Below are positions 51,097-59,832 of a stretch of DNA of 64,000 nucleotides, in pieces; within the stretch, counting starts at the first letter, position 1; every line of letters begins with the position of its first letter. Below the pieces are notes generated by a model. That model ran no database searches. It had not been told where the DNA came from and worked only from the letters and a program-made list of their open reading frames with translations. This DNA comes from CAZYTM01 sp964649725 (GTDB lineage: Bacteria > Desulfobacterota > Desulfuromonadia > Geobacterales > Geobacteraceae). A program made the position numbers and the translations under genes. The DNA lies in NCBI GenBank assembly GCA_964649725.1, contig CAZYTM010000001.1, positions 815,461 through 879,460 of the forward strand, given 5' to 3'.

Positions 51097-52377
51097 ATGC
51101 ATATCCCCATAGGTTATAAATTTATCCTGGGATTTATGGTGGTGGTGGCCGCTGTCGCTTTTGTCCCTCACGGCATAAAACAGCTCGGTTACGCGCAGGA
51201 GTTCACCAATATCCTGACCTATGTGGTGGCGATGACCATCGGGCTGGTACTGGGCTGGTTCTTTTCCAAGAGTTTCACCAAGAATATTACCCGTCTTACC
51301 GATTCGGCTGAAGCGATCAGTCAGGGAGACCTGACCAAGGATGTGGCAATCAAGGAGTCCCGCTTTCCTGATGAAACCAATGACATGGCGGTATCGATCA
51401 ATCGGATGGTGGAGAGCCTGCGGGAGCTGGTGAGCCATATCCGGGAAACCTCAGGGAAGGTGTCGGAATCATCGCGTACCATCTCCTCTTCAGCACTTGA
51501 AATCAACGCCTCTACCGAAGAGGTGGCACAGGCCATCGAGTCGATCTCCCGCGGGGCTGAAAGCCAGGCAGAGATGGTGGGGAAAAGTTCCAAGATCATC
51601 CATGAAATGGCTATCTCGGTAGAATTGGTGGCCAAACGGGCCAAAGAGGCATCTCGCGCAGCCCGGGATACAAGCCTTACGGCGCAGCGGGGTGGAGACC
51701 TGGCCAACGATTCACTGGCGCGGATGAAACTCTTCTTCGAGAATATCGAGCAGACCAGCCGCCAGTTCACCGACCTGAACAAAAAGCTGCAGCAGGTCGG
51801 GAAAATGGCAGACTTCATCAGCGATATTGCCCGGCAGACCAACCTGCTGGCCCTTAATGCCTCCATTGAAGCGGCCCGTGCCGGTGAATACGGCAAAGGT
51901 TTCGCCGTGGTGGCCGAAGAAGTGCGCAAGCTTGCCGATGGTACCGGCAAATCAGCTTCTGATATCGTAGAGCTGATAGGGATGATCAAGGAGGAGAGCC
52001 GCCGGGTCCATGATACCTTTACCGAGAGTACCAGGCAGATCAGTGACGGCAAACAGAATATTGATACCACTGCCGCCTCATTCAAGGAGATCCTGACCAC
52101 GGTTGTAGAGACCGAGCGGAAGGCGAACAGCATTGCCGATCTTTCGCAGATGCAGACCGAGGGAGCGGAAAAGATGGTCAAGGCTATTGATGAGATAGCC
52201 AAGGTCGCTGAAGATAACGCTGCATCCACCGAGCAGGTCTCGGCTGCCACAGAAGAGCAGTCGGCAGCGATGCAGGAGATGGTCCATGCCACCCAGGAGC
52301 TGACGAAACTTGCCGAAGAGCTGCTGCAGATAGTGGAACGGTTCAAGCTTAATTCCGATGAGCCGCCGCCGGCATGA
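51097..52377 (+). CDS. Methyl-accepting chemotaxis protein without an external sensor domain
   Basis: The 426-residue receptor has two membrane helices (about 8-24 and 39-56) joined by only about 15 residues, so there is no periplasmic ligand-binding domain. HAMP (about 57-110) and a long cytoplasmic coiled coil follow, with the conserved hairpin tip IARQTNLLALNASIEAARAG and FAVVAEEVRKLAD. ATG 51097 has AAGGAG ten bases upstream. The C-terminus lacks the NWETF-type tether. It overlaps cheW by four bases. It may sense membrane state or an internal cue, or receive input from a partner protein; this is inference from the missing domain. Confidence 0.93.
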   Translation: MHIPIGYKFILGFMVVVAAVAFVPHGIKQLGYAQEFTNILTYVVAMTIGLVLGWFFSKSFTKNITRLTDSAEAISQGDLTKDVAIKESRFPDETNDMAVSINRMVESLRELVSHIRETSGKVSESSRTISSSALEINASTEEVAQAIESISRGAESQAEMVGKSSKIIHEMAISVELVAKRAKEASRAARDTSLTAQRGGDLANDSLARMKLFFENIEQTSRQFTDLNKKLQQVGKMADFISDIARQTNLLALNASIEAARAGEYGKGFAVVAEEVRKLADGTGKSASDIVELIGMIKEESRRVHDTFTESTRQISDGKQNIDTTAASFKEILTTVVETERKANSIADLSQMQTEGAEKMVKAIDEIAKVAEDNAASTEQVSAATEEQSAAMQEMVHATQELTKLAEELLQIVERFKLNSDEPPPA

Positions 52378-52802
52378 AAGAGAATCGTCGCTTTATCATT
52401 TTCGGCTCCCAGGGGGCGAGATATGCGCTCCCCCTCCAGGATGTTGCGGAAGTCATGGAGCCGCCGCTTATTTACCCTATCCCTCGTGCCCCGCAATATT
52501 TTGCCGGTGCCATTAACTTCCATGGTGGTATCGTTTCACTGGTGGATCTGGCGGCACTCCTTGAAACGGAGAATTTCAGCGAAGGGGGGAAGATACTTGT
52601 CCTCGACCGGAGAATCGCCAATCTTGCCTTTCGCGTGGAGAGCGTGCAGACTATTATCTCTGCTGATGCGGTTTTAGAGGAAGATATCGCGCAAGACGAA
52701 ATGTCTGCCAAGCTGTTGATCCTTGCTGATGGGACGGTAAAGCTCCTGAATCTCGATGCTGTATTGGATAAACTGGAAGGAGTAATCGGTGCATTTGGCT
52801 GA
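52374..52802 (+). CDS. cheW: Chemotaxis coupling protein CheW
   Basis: CheW couples receptors to CheA. The 142-residue protein is a single CheW domain: YALPLQDVAEVMEPPLIYPI, PQYFAGAINFHGGIVSLVDL and the later hydrophobic strands with ILVLDRRIANLAFRVE. It overlaps the receptor gene by four bases and is followed after 77 bases by cheA. Size and motifs are ordinary. Confidence 0.92.
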   Translation: MKENRRFIIFGSQGARYALPLQDVAEVMEPPLIYPIPRAPQYFAGAINFHGGIVSLVDLAALLETENFSEGGKILVLDRRIANLAFRVESVQTIISADAVLEEDIAQDEMSAKLLILADGTVKLLNLDAVLDKLEGVIGAFG

Positions 52803-52879
52803 TTATATTGATATGTCTGTTTTATGCCCAGTTTTGCCACTAGTTTGCGAAACAGGCAGCAGAGTGGCGGAGAACTGAT

Positions 52880-54514
52880 ATGGACATGTCCCAGTACCGG
52901 GAGCTGTTTATATCCGAGGCCAGAGAGCATGTGCGCTCGATCAGTGGGCTGGTTGTCGCTCTGGAAAAGGATAGCGGCAATCGGGAGACCATGGATTCGC
53001 TCTTCCGTGTGGCACATTCAGTAAAAGGGATGGCGGCGGCCATGGATTTCGGGGCAATTGCCGAGCTCTCCCACAAGATAGAAGATCTGATGGACAAAGT
53101 GCGCAAGGGGGAGTTACCTCTTGACGCAGGGGTGACAGACCTTCTGCTGGAAGGCGCAGACCTGCTCGATGCGATGATTACCGATGTGGAGAACGGAGCT
53201 ACATCATCGCGGGATGTAAGTGATCTGGTCAAACGGTTGGTCAGTTATGAACCGGGCCGGCAGCCAGAACCGGCTGAAGCGCCAGCCAAAGCTGCAGAGT
53301 CGCTGCAGGTTGCCGAGCCGCAATCAGCAACTGCAGTCAAACACCCTGGTCGTCGTGAAGCAGCAGAGACTGTACATACTGTCCGGGTTAAGACCGAGGT
53401 GCTCGACAATCTTATCAACACCACCGGGGAGTTGATAACCACCAAACACCGGCTTATGAGCATCGGCAGGGAGGTGGCGACCCCGGCTCTCCTAGAAGCG
53501 CTGGCTGAGTTGACCAGGTTGTTGCGGGAGTTGCAGAATGAGGTGATGAACGTCCGCCTGATGCCTTTTTCGGTAATTACCGACCGATTCCCCAGGGTGG
53601 TGCGGGATCTGGCAAAAAAAAGCGGTAAAGAGGTGACATTCGAGATCGTTGGCAAGGAGATCGAACTTGACCGGGGGATTCTTGAGGAGCTTTCTGATCC
53701 GCTCATCCATATTCTCCGTAATGCTGTCGATCATGGTCTGGAAACCCAGGCTGAGCGGATTGCCGCAGGTAAAGCTGGCAAAGGGAAGGTGAGGCTTCAG
53801 GTCAAGAGGGAGAAGGATTTTGTCGTGGTCATGGTCGAAGACGACGGCAAGGGGATGGATCCGGTCAAGCTGATCGCTTCGGCAGTAAAGAAAGGTCTGC
53901 TCAGGCAGGAAGAAGCCAGGCTGATGTCCCCTAAGGACGCATACATGCTGACCTGTCTCCCCGGATTTTCCACTGCCGAGCAGGTGACCGATATATCGGG
54001 GCGTGGGGTTGGCATGGATGCTGTCAGATCTTCGATCCAGGAGCTTGGGGGGAGTCTTACTATCGAGTCAGAGGTGGGGATGGGGAGCAGAATAATTCTC
54101 AGGCTCCCTTTGACTGTGGCCATTTTCAATGTTCTGCTAGCAGGCTGCGCAAAATATACTGTAGCAGTGCCGGTCACGGCTGTGCAGCGAACAGTAGAAT
54201 TGCGACGTAATCTTATCTCCAGTCGAGGCAAACAGAAGGTTTTCCAGCTGGATGGTGAAACCGTCCCGCTGCTAAGTCTGAACCGGATATTCGGCCAACC
54301 GGTAACCCCATTTACCAATGATGTCATCCCGGTGTTTGTCAGCGAAATCAAAGGGACTAAGGTAGGTCTCGTGGTGGACCGTTTTCTGGGCCAGCAGGAG
54401 GTATATATGAAACCGCTCGGCCGGCCGCTGGCGAAACTTAAAGGGATAGCCGGCGGGGTTATACAGGGTGGCGGTGAAGTGGTATTTATTCTGGATGTCG
54501 CAAACCTGCTCTGA
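52880..54514 (+). CDS. cheA: Chemotaxis histidine kinase CheA
   Basis: The 544-residue kinase has P1 (about 1-105) with phospho-His46 in VAHSVKGMAAAMDF, a Pro/Ala linker (about 115-165) in place of a recognisable P2 domain, and P3 dimerisation (VRVKTEVLDNLINTTGELIT). P4 ATPase has IHILRNAVDHGLE, EDDGKGMD, DISGRGVGMDAVRSSI and IESEVGMGSRI, and P5 is the CheW-like domain (about 410-540). The lack of a clear P2 suggests direct P1-to-regulator transfer. ATG 52880 has GGAG nearby. cheC follows after 19 bases. Confidence 0.95.
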   Translation: MDMSQYRELFISEAREHVRSISGLVVALEKDSGNRETMDSLFRVAHSVKGMAAAMDFGAIAELSHKIEDLMDKVRKGELPLDAGVTDLLLEGADLLDAMITDVENGATSSRDVSDLVKRLVSYEPGRQPEPAEAPAKAAESLQVAEPQSATAVKHPGRREAAETVHTVRVKTEVLDNLINTTGELITTKHRLMSIGREVATPALLEALAELTRLLRELQNEVMNVRLMPFSVITDRFPRVVRDLAKKSGKEVTFEIVGKEIELDRGILEELSDPLIHILRNAVDHGLETQAERIAAGKAGKGKVRLQVKREKDFVVVMVEDDGKGMDPVKLIASAVKKGLLRQEEARLMSPKDAYMLTCLPGFSTAEQVTDISGRGVGMDAVRSSIQELGGSLTIESEVGMGSRIILRLPLTVAIFNVLLAGCAKYTVAVPVTAVQRTVELRRNLISSRGKQKVFQLDGETVPLLSLNRIFGQPVTPFTNDVIPVFVSEIKGTKVGLVVDRFLGQQEVYMKPLGRPLAKLKGIAGGVIQGGGEVVFILDVANLL

Positions 54515-54533
54515 TTGCGATGGGAAAGGGAAT

Positions 54534-55154
54534 ATGATGGGGGTATGGGATTTGACTGACGAGCAGCTCGATGCGCTGCGCGAGGTCAGTAATATCGGAA
54601 TGGGACATGCTGCGACTGCCCTGTCGCAGTTGATGGGGCGGACTATCTATCTTAATGTACCCAAGGTGCATCTTCTGGAGATTTCCCAGGTCCCCGATAT
54701 TCTTGGCGGGGCAGAGCATCTGGTAGTAGGGATATATCTGCAGATTTTAGGCAATGCCCGCGGCAATATCCTGATGGTATTCCCCCGGGAAAACGCGGTC
54801 AGAATGCTGGAGAGACTGCTTGGCAAAGGGGGGGGGAGAGGCGCTATCCTCACCGAAATGGAGGTCTCCGCCCTCAAGGAGGTGGGGAATATCCTTGCTT
54901 CGGCCTATCTGAGCGCCTTGAGCAACCTGTTGAAGATGAGCCTTATCCCGTCAGTGCCGCTCCTCTCCTTTGACATGGCCGGGGCAGTGGTTGATTACGT
55001 GCTGGTGGATCTGGGTGAGGTGGGGGATAGTTCACTTGTCATAGAGACCGAATTCGCCGGTGAAGATGCGCGCATCAGCGGTCACTTCTTCCTCTTGCCA
55101 GACCCGCCGTCATTGCAGGTCATACTGAAGAGTATCGGTGTGATAGATGGTTGA
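54534..55154 (+). CDS. cheC: CheY-P phosphatase CheC
   Basis: CheC dephosphorylates CheY-P and is stimulated by CheD. The 206-residue protein shows both active-site helices of the family: LREVSNIGMGHAATALSQL (about 14-32) and LKEVGNILASAYLSALSNL (about 112-130), each with the E-x-x-N pair. ATG 54534 has GGGAAAGGG upstream; a longer frame reaches into cheA and is not needed. The stop overlaps cheD by eight bases, fitting the known CheC-CheD partnership. Confidence 0.92.
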   Translation: MMGVWDLTDEQLDALREVSNIGMGHAATALSQLMGRTIYLNVPKVHLLEISQVPDILGGAEHLVVGIYLQILGNARGNILMVFPRENAVRMLERLLGKGGGRGAILTEMEVSALKEVGNILASAYLSALSNLLKMSLIPSVPLLSFDMAGAVVDYVLVDLGEVGDSSLVIETEFAGEDARISGHFFLLPDPPSLQVILKSIGVIDG

Positions 55155-55635
55155 AATCGTCTCGGTCGGAATATCTGAATATAAAATTGCATCTGCCCCG
55201 ACCATACTCGCATCTTATGGGCTCGGTTCTTGCGTCGCAATTGCTTTGTATGATCCGGATAGACATCTGGGGGGGCTTGCGCATACCCTGCTGCCGACCC
55301 GCCCTGCAGGGGTCAGACATGGGCCGGAATCTGCAAAATATACTGATGAAGCTATAGATATCATGGTATTGGCGCTGCTTGAAAACGGTTGCACGGCTGA
55401 CCGACTTATGGCAAAATTGGCCGGTGGTGCCAGTATGTTTGACCCGCTCTACAAATCTTTTCGCGGCGAAATAGGTGAGCGTAATGTGGCATCTGCCAAG
55501 ATCGGCTTGGCAAAACACGGTATTTCTCTCCTGGGTGAAGATACCGGAAACAGCTATGGCCGGACAGTAGAATTCCACTTGTCTACCGGATCATTGTTGA
55601 TTAAAGCTATGCAAGGACCGGGCAAGACGCTTTAG
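55147..55635 (+). CDS. cheD: Chemoreceptor glutamine deamidase CheD
   Basis: CheD deamidates receptor glutamines and forms a complex with CheC. The 162-residue protein has the catalytic pattern ASYGLGSCVAIALYD (Cys29) and GLAHTLLP (His46), followed by MAKLAGGASMF and LGEDTGNSYGRTV. It is the last gene of the operon. No cheB or cheY is found in the cluster or elsewhere in the window. The following 100 bases hold no convincing terminator. Confidence 0.93.
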   Translation: MVEIVSVGISEYKIASAPTILASYGLGSCVAIALYDPDRHLGGLAHTLLPTRPAGVRHGPESAKYTDEAIDIMVLALLENGCTADRLMAKLAGGASMFDPLYKSFRGEIGERNVASAKIGLAKHGISLLGEDTGNSYGRTVEFHLSTGSLLIKAMQGPGKTL

Positions 55636-55736
55636 ATGGCGGGTCATGATTCCCCCCCCGCTCTCATGGCGATATAAAAGAAGCAGAAGAAGATTTGGCC
55701 CGACACAGTATAAGTAGCCATCCAAGGGAGGCTGGT

Positions 55737-56546
55737 ATGAAACAGTTTAAGCTGATAATGCTGATGCTGTTCGCATTCGGGGCAGTAACTGCCCAGGCAG
55801 CTCCAATGCAGGCGGTTAACGTTGGTCTCAATGATGTCATCGAAGCGGTTGAAACGCCGTTCAAGCCTGATCGTACCGGTATAACGCCGCTCACTGATGT
55901 AACGGCATATTTTTTCCAGCGCTCGACCATCGCAGAAAAAAAGCGCGAATTCAGGGCTGATGGGCAGATGTATTTCAGACCGGCGACCAGCAGGTCGCCA
56001 CTGATGTTCCGCTTTGAATACTTTCGCCCCACCAGGCATCAGATCGTCTCTGACGGGAAGACGCTCTGGACTTATCTGCCAGAGAACCGGCAGGTTATTC
56101 AGAGCGACATAAGCTTTTTTTTCAATCAGATGAATTATGATCCTGTGCAGAACCGACCGGTCAATTTTCTCCAGGGGATGGCCCGCATCTCCAAGGATTT
56201 CCAGATCACTTTCTCTCCGCAAGGTCGTGACGTGGCAGGGAACTTTGTCCTTGAACTGATGCCGCGACGCTCTATGGAGACCATCCGGCAGATGTTCATT
56301 GTGGTTAATCGTGATGCGGTATTGCGAAACAGCTATCAGAAGCAGGGGACTAATTACTCGCTTAATCTGGCAAGCCAGGCTTCGCTACTCTTCCCGATAT
56401 TGTCGACAACAGTCTATGACCATCAGGGTAATGTGACGACCATGGAGTTTACCAACGTCTTCACCAATACACGACTTAGTGACAGTCTTTTTAACTTTAT
56501 GATCCCGGGCGGGGTACAGGTGGTAAAACCTTCGACCGGACGGTGA
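55737..56546 (+). CDS. LolA-like exported lipoprotein carrier, paralog 1
   Basis: The 269-residue protein has a signal peptide (MKQFKLIMLMLFAFGAVTAQ, cut after AQAA) and a LolA-type beta fold: TAYFFQRSTIAEKKREFRAD, MYFRPATSRSPLMFRFEY, HQIVSDGKTLWTYLPENRQV, and a C-terminal FNFMIPGGVQVVKP. It carries an insert near 95-125 (SFFFNQMNYDPVQNRPVNFL) absent from the next gene. LolA ferries lipoproteins across the periplasm. ATG 55737 has GGAGG five bases upstream. A terminator separates it from its paralog, so the two can be expressed independently. Confidence 0.82.
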   Translation: MKQFKLIMLMLFAFGAVTAQAAPMQAVNVGLNDVIEAVETPFKPDRTGITPLTDVTAYFFQRSTIAEKKREFRADGQMYFRPATSRSPLMFRFEYFRPTRHQIVSDGKTLWTYLPENRQVIQSDISFFFNQMNYDPVQNRPVNFLQGMARISKDFQITFSPQGRDVAGNFVLELMPRRSMETIRQMFIVVNRDAVLRNSYQKQGTNYSLNLASQASLLFPILSTTVYDHQGNVTTMEFTNVFTNTRLSDSLFNFMIPGGVQVVKPSTGR

Positions 56547-56589
56547 TCAGGATTTCTGCTGCAGACACAGTGCAGCTGTTCTGGATTTA

Positions 56590-56628
56590 AAAGGCGACAG
56601 GGCGGATATTGTCGCCTTTCCATTTTTT
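56590..56628 (+). terminator. Intrinsic terminator between the two lolA-like genes
   Basis: AAAGGCGACA (56590-56599) and TGTCGCCTTT (56610-56619) form a 10-bp stem with a 10-base loop, followed by a T-rich tract (CCATTTTTTC). Confidence 0.8.
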
Positions 56629-56658
56629 CTCTGGGGGATACGTGGCAAAGGAGATTAT

Positions 56659-57372
56659 ATGAGACGATGGAGTGTGATCGTAATGATAGCCGCCATGACA
56701 GCAATGTTATGGATTCCAATGGCTGGCGCTGCAGATGTCAAGGAGGTCGTGGCAACACTCGAGAAGGGGTATCAGCAGTTGGCGGATATGCAGGCCGATT
56801 TCAGCCAGCGGACGACGATTGCCGCAATGAAGAGGGAGGAGCGTGGGGCTGGCGAGGTATTCCTGAAGAAGCCTGCCTCTGCTGCTGCCATGTTCCGCTT
56901 CAACTATAGCAAGCCGAAGCAACAGATTGTCGCCAATGGCAAGACGCTCTGGTACTATCTCCCTGACAACAAGCAGGTAATGGTAGGTGATGTGAGCGGC
57001 ATGTTCGAAGGTGGCAACGGCATAGCGCTCAGCTATCTTACCGGCATGGGGAGTGTCTCCCGCGACTTTACGGTGACCTTCAGCGGCACCGGGCGGGACA
57101 AGCAGGGGGACTATCTGCTTGAACTGGTACCGCGGAAAAAGAGCCAGGCTATGACCAAACTGCTGCTGACGATTTCTGCCAAGGCTGTTGAGCAGTATCA
57201 GGCAAACGGCCAGATCGAGGAGCCGTTTCCGATTCTTGCCTCGGTACTCTTTGACCCGATGGGGAACCAGACCCGCATCGAGTTCAGCAAGATCAAGGTC
57301 AACAAGGGGATTGGCAACGATCGTTTCAATTTTAAGGTGCCGAAAGGTGTCGAGGTTATCAAAACTAAATGA
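56659..57372 (+). CDS. lolA: Outer-membrane lipoprotein carrier LolA
   Basis: The 237-residue protein has a signal peptide (MRRWSVIVMIAAMTAMLWIP, cut near AGA). The compact LolA pattern follows: LADMQADFSQRTTIAAMKRE, GEVFLKKPASAAAMFRFNY, QQIVANGKTLWYYLPDNKQV, VTFSGTGRDKQGDYLLELVP and the final FNFKVPKGVEVIK. It is of more standard length than the preceding paralog and is the likelier housekeeping carrier. GGAG lies upstream of ATG 56659. yajQ begins 24 bases downstream. Confidence 0.9.
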   Translation: MRRWSVIVMIAAMTAMLWIPMAGAADVKEVVATLEKGYQQLADMQADFSQRTTIAAMKREERGAGEVFLKKPASAAAMFRFNYSKPKQQIVANGKTLWYYLPDNKQVMVGDVSGMFEGGNGIALSYLTGMGSVSRDFTVTFSGTGRDKQGDYLLELVPRKKSQAMTKLLLTISAKAVEQYQANGQIEEPFPILASVLFDPMGNQTRIEFSKIKVNKGIGNDRFNFKVPKGVEVIKTK

Positions 57373-57396
57373 GGCAGGTGGAGGTCAGGGGGGAAT

Positions 57397-57882
57397 ATGC
57401 CATCTTTTGATATCGTTTCCAAGGTGGAGATGCAGGAGGTTGACAATGCGGTCAATCAGACCATTAAAGAGATCGGCCAGCGTTATGACTTCAAGGGGGC
57501 AAAGTGCGAGGTTACCCTGGAAAATGATGCTATCAAGCTGATTGCCAGTGATGATTTCCGGCTTAAAGCAATAGTCGATATCCTTCAGTCAAAGTTCGTT
57601 AAAAGGGGGATATCTCTCAAGGCGATGCAGTACGGTAAGGTGGAGCCTGCCTCCGGCGGTCTGGTACGGCAGATGATAACCATCCAGCAGGGGATATCCA
57701 AGGAGAAGGGGAAGGATATCAATCTGCTGGTCAAGGAGAGCAAACTCAAGGTGCAGAGCCAGATTCAGGACGATCAGGTGCGGGTGACCGGCAAGAATAT
57801 CGATGACCTGCAGGAGATGATCAAAATCCTGAAGAGTAAGGAGATGGGGATAGAATTACAATTTGTGAATTTCAGGTCGTGA
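57397..57882 (+). CDS. yajQ: YajQ-family cyclic di-GMP/nucleotide-binding protein
   Basis: The 161-residue protein is a full-length YajQ: MPSFDIVSKVEMQEVDNAVN, IGQRYDFKGAKCEVTLEND and KDINLLVKESKLKVQSQIQ, with two alternating alpha/beta halves. Family members bind cyclic di-GMP in Xanthomonas and have been linked to transcription and phage phenotypes; in many species the role is unclear. Here it sits between lolA and rimO with only one base to the rimO start, so it is part of a housekeeping unit rather than the signalling island. Confidence 0.93.
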   Translation: MPSFDIVSKVEMQEVDNAVNQTIKEIGQRYDFKGAKCEVTLENDAIKLIASDDFRLKAIVDILQSKFVKRGISLKAMQYGKVEPASGGLVRQMITIQQGISKEKGKDINLLVKESKLKVQSQIQDDQVRVTGKNIDDLQEMIKILKSKEMGIELQFVNFRS

Positions 57883-57883
57883 G

Positions 57884-59236
57884 GTGATTTTGAGTGAATT
57901 AGTTAAGGAAAAAGTTAGTCTGGTAAGTCTTGGCTGTCCCAAAAACCTGGTGGATGCCGAAGTGATGCTCGGTTATCTGGCCCGAGAAGGTTATGAGGTC
58001 ACCACAGATGAGCATGATGCCGACATCATAATCGTCAATACCTGCTCGTTCATAAAGGAGGCAAAGCAGGAGAGCGTCGATACCATCCTTGACCTGGCCG
58101 ACCGGAAGCATGACGGTCGCTGCAGGTTGCTGGTTGTCACCGGCTGCCTACCGCAACGCTATCAGGAAGAGCTGGCCAGGGAGTTGCCGGAAGTCGATAT
58201 TTTTGTCGGTACCGGGGATTATCCAAGGATCGCCGAGATAATTGCCGAGAAAAAAAATGGAACCGGCCAGCTCAGCTATACTGGCGATCCGAACTTTCTC
58301 TACGATGGCGATCTCCCCAGGCTTAAATCCTCCCCCTACTATTCCGCCTATCTGAAGATTGCCGAAGGGTGTTCGAACTGCTGTTCATATTGCGTCATAC
58401 CGTCGCTACGTGGTTCGTTCCGCTCCCGACCGCTGGCCAGGTTGCTGGAGGAGGCAAGGCAGTTGGTCGATAACGGGGTGAAGGAGCTGAACCTCATTGC
58501 CCAGGATATAACCGGCTATGGTCGCGACCTGGCAGACGGCTCAACTCTGGAAATATTGATCAGGGAGTTGGCAAAACTGGCCGGGTTGGAATGGATCAGG
58601 CTCCTGTATGCATACCCGGACGGAATTACTGAGTCACTTATTGAACTGATAAAAAACGAGCCGAAGGTCTGTAAATATCTCGATGTGCCGTTGCAGCATA
58701 TAAGTGATCAGATCCTGAGCAGAATGAACCGGCGCAGCAATGAGGCGCAGATCAGGGGGCTGATAACCAGGCTGCGGCAGGAGGTGCCGGAGATCGCATT
58801 ACGTACCTCGCTCATAGTAGGTTTCCCCGGTGAATCCGAGGATGATTTCCGGAAACTGCTACACTTTGTCGAAGATACCCAGTTTGATCGGCTCGGAGTC
58901 TTCTGCTACTCCAGGGAAGAGGGGACCTCTGCAGCGGATATGCCGGAGCAGGTCTCCGAGAGGCTGAAACGGGAACGGCACAAGAAACTGATGCGAGCCC
59001 AGGCGCGAGTCTCTTTCAAACGCAATCGCCGCCTTATTGATACGCTGGAACAGGTCATTGTCGAAGGCTTCAGCGAAGAGACCGAACTGCTTCTCAAGGG
59101 GAGATCATCCCGACAGGCCCCGGACATAGATGGCCAGGTCTACATAACTTCCGGTGAGGCAAAAATCGGAGATATAGTAACCCTGCGGATAACAGACTCA
59201 TCTGACTACGACCTGATTGGTGAAATGGTATCCTGA
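57884..59236 (+). CDS. rimO: Ribosomal protein S12 methylthiotransferase RimO
   Basis: RimO adds a methylthio group to an aspartate of ribosomal protein S12. The 450-residue protein has the N-terminal methylthiotransferase domain with cluster cysteines in VSLGCPKNLVDAE, NTCSFIKEA and VTGCLPQRY. The radical-SAM motif CSNCCSYC (C-x3-C-x2-C) lies near 160, with GSFRSRP after it, and a C-terminal TRAM domain ends near VTLRITDSSDYDLIGEMV. SLGCPKN distinguishes RimO from MiaB. GTG 57884 is used; TTG 57890 has better spacing to GAGG and is a fair alternative. Confidence 0.95.
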   Translation: MILSELVKEKVSLVSLGCPKNLVDAEVMLGYLAREGYEVTTDEHDADIIIVNTCSFIKEAKQESVDTILDLADRKHDGRCRLLVVTGCLPQRYQEELARELPEVDIFVGTGDYPRIAEIIAEKKNGTGQLSYTGDPNFLYDGDLPRLKSSPYYSAYLKIAEGCSNCCSYCVIPSLRGSFRSRPLARLLEEARQLVDNGVKELNLIAQDITGYGRDLADGSTLEILIRELAKLAGLEWIRLLYAYPDGITESLIELIKNEPKVCKYLDVPLQHISDQILSRMNRRSNEAQIRGLITRLRQEVPEIALRTSLIVGFPGESEDDFRKLLHFVEDTQFDRLGVFCYSREEGTSAADMPEQVSERLKRERHKKLMRAQARVSFKRNRRLIDTLEQVIVEGFSEETELLLKGRSSRQAPDIDGQVYITSGEAKIGDIVTLRITDSSDYDLIGEMVS

Positions 59237-59272
59237 TTGTGCTGCCATAGTTTAGCGGGGAATGCTTTTCCC

Positions 59273-59300
59273 TTGACAAAAGGGTAAATTTAGATAATAT
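59273..59300 (+). promoter_or_regulatory. Sigma-70-type promoter of the DksA-type gene
   Basis: A perfect TTGACA (59273-59278), a 16-base spacer and TAATAT (59295-59300) give a leader of about 40 bases to ATG 59347. Confidence 0.68.
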
Positions 59301-59346
59301 TGCACCGCCCTGAGCGGTGGAATTTGACGAAACGGAGTATTGATTA

Positions 59347-59766
59347 ATGGCAAAAAAAGTGAATGAGATGAAATCGATCCTTCTGAAAATGAAGGATGAT
59401 ACCTTGCATGAGATAAACAAGGCGATGAAGAGCGGTTCCGACATCCAGACCGGCGAGCCGAGTGGCGATATTTATGATCAGGCTTCTTCGGAACGTGATC
59501 GTGAGCTTGGCCTGTTGCTTGGCGACCGGGAGAGGGAGAAACTGCGTAATATCGACGATGCACTGCTGCGGATAGACGAAGGAGAATACGGTATCTGCGA
59601 GGAGTGTGAGGAGGATATACCGATAGGCCGGCTCAAGGTGGTACCGTTTGCCCGTTTCTGCGTCAAGTGCAAAGCAGATATCGAAAAGCAGCAGGCCCAG
59701 ACCAAACGTTTCGAAGAAGACCGGGTCTATCGGGAGATCGCCATCGGCGAAGAGGAAGAGGGGTAG
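59347..59766 (+). CDS. DksA/TraR-type zinc-finger transcription factor
   Basis: DksA proteins enter the RNA polymerase secondary channel and work with ppGpp. The 139-residue product has a helical hairpin with the tip motif DIYDQAS (D-x-x-D-x-A, about 41-47), a C4 zinc finger (CEEC near 85-88 and CVKC near 106-109) and a charged C-terminal helix. The length is slightly below E. coli DksA. Many Geobacter relatives carry several DksA-like genes, so I do not assign dksA itself. It has its own promoter and terminator. Confidence 0.9.
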   Translation: MAKKVNEMKSILLKMKDDTLHEINKAMKSGSDIQTGEPSGDIYDQASSERDRELGLLLGDREREKLRNIDDALLRIDEGEYGICEECEEDIPIGRLKVVPFARFCVKCKADIEKQQAQTKRFEEDRVYREIAIGEEEEG

Positions 59767-59797
59767 ATGTTTCAAGCAGCAATTAATTGAATCATAA

Positions 59798-59829
59798 AGG
59801 GCGCCAGCGGTTCTGGGCGCCCTCTTTTG
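59798..59829 (+). terminator. Intrinsic terminator
   Basis: AGGGCGCC (59798-59805) pairs with GGCGCCCT (59816-59823), followed by CTTTT. It ends the DksA-type transcript just before the convergent 4Fe-4S gene. Confidence 0.8.
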
Positions 59830-59832
59830 CTT

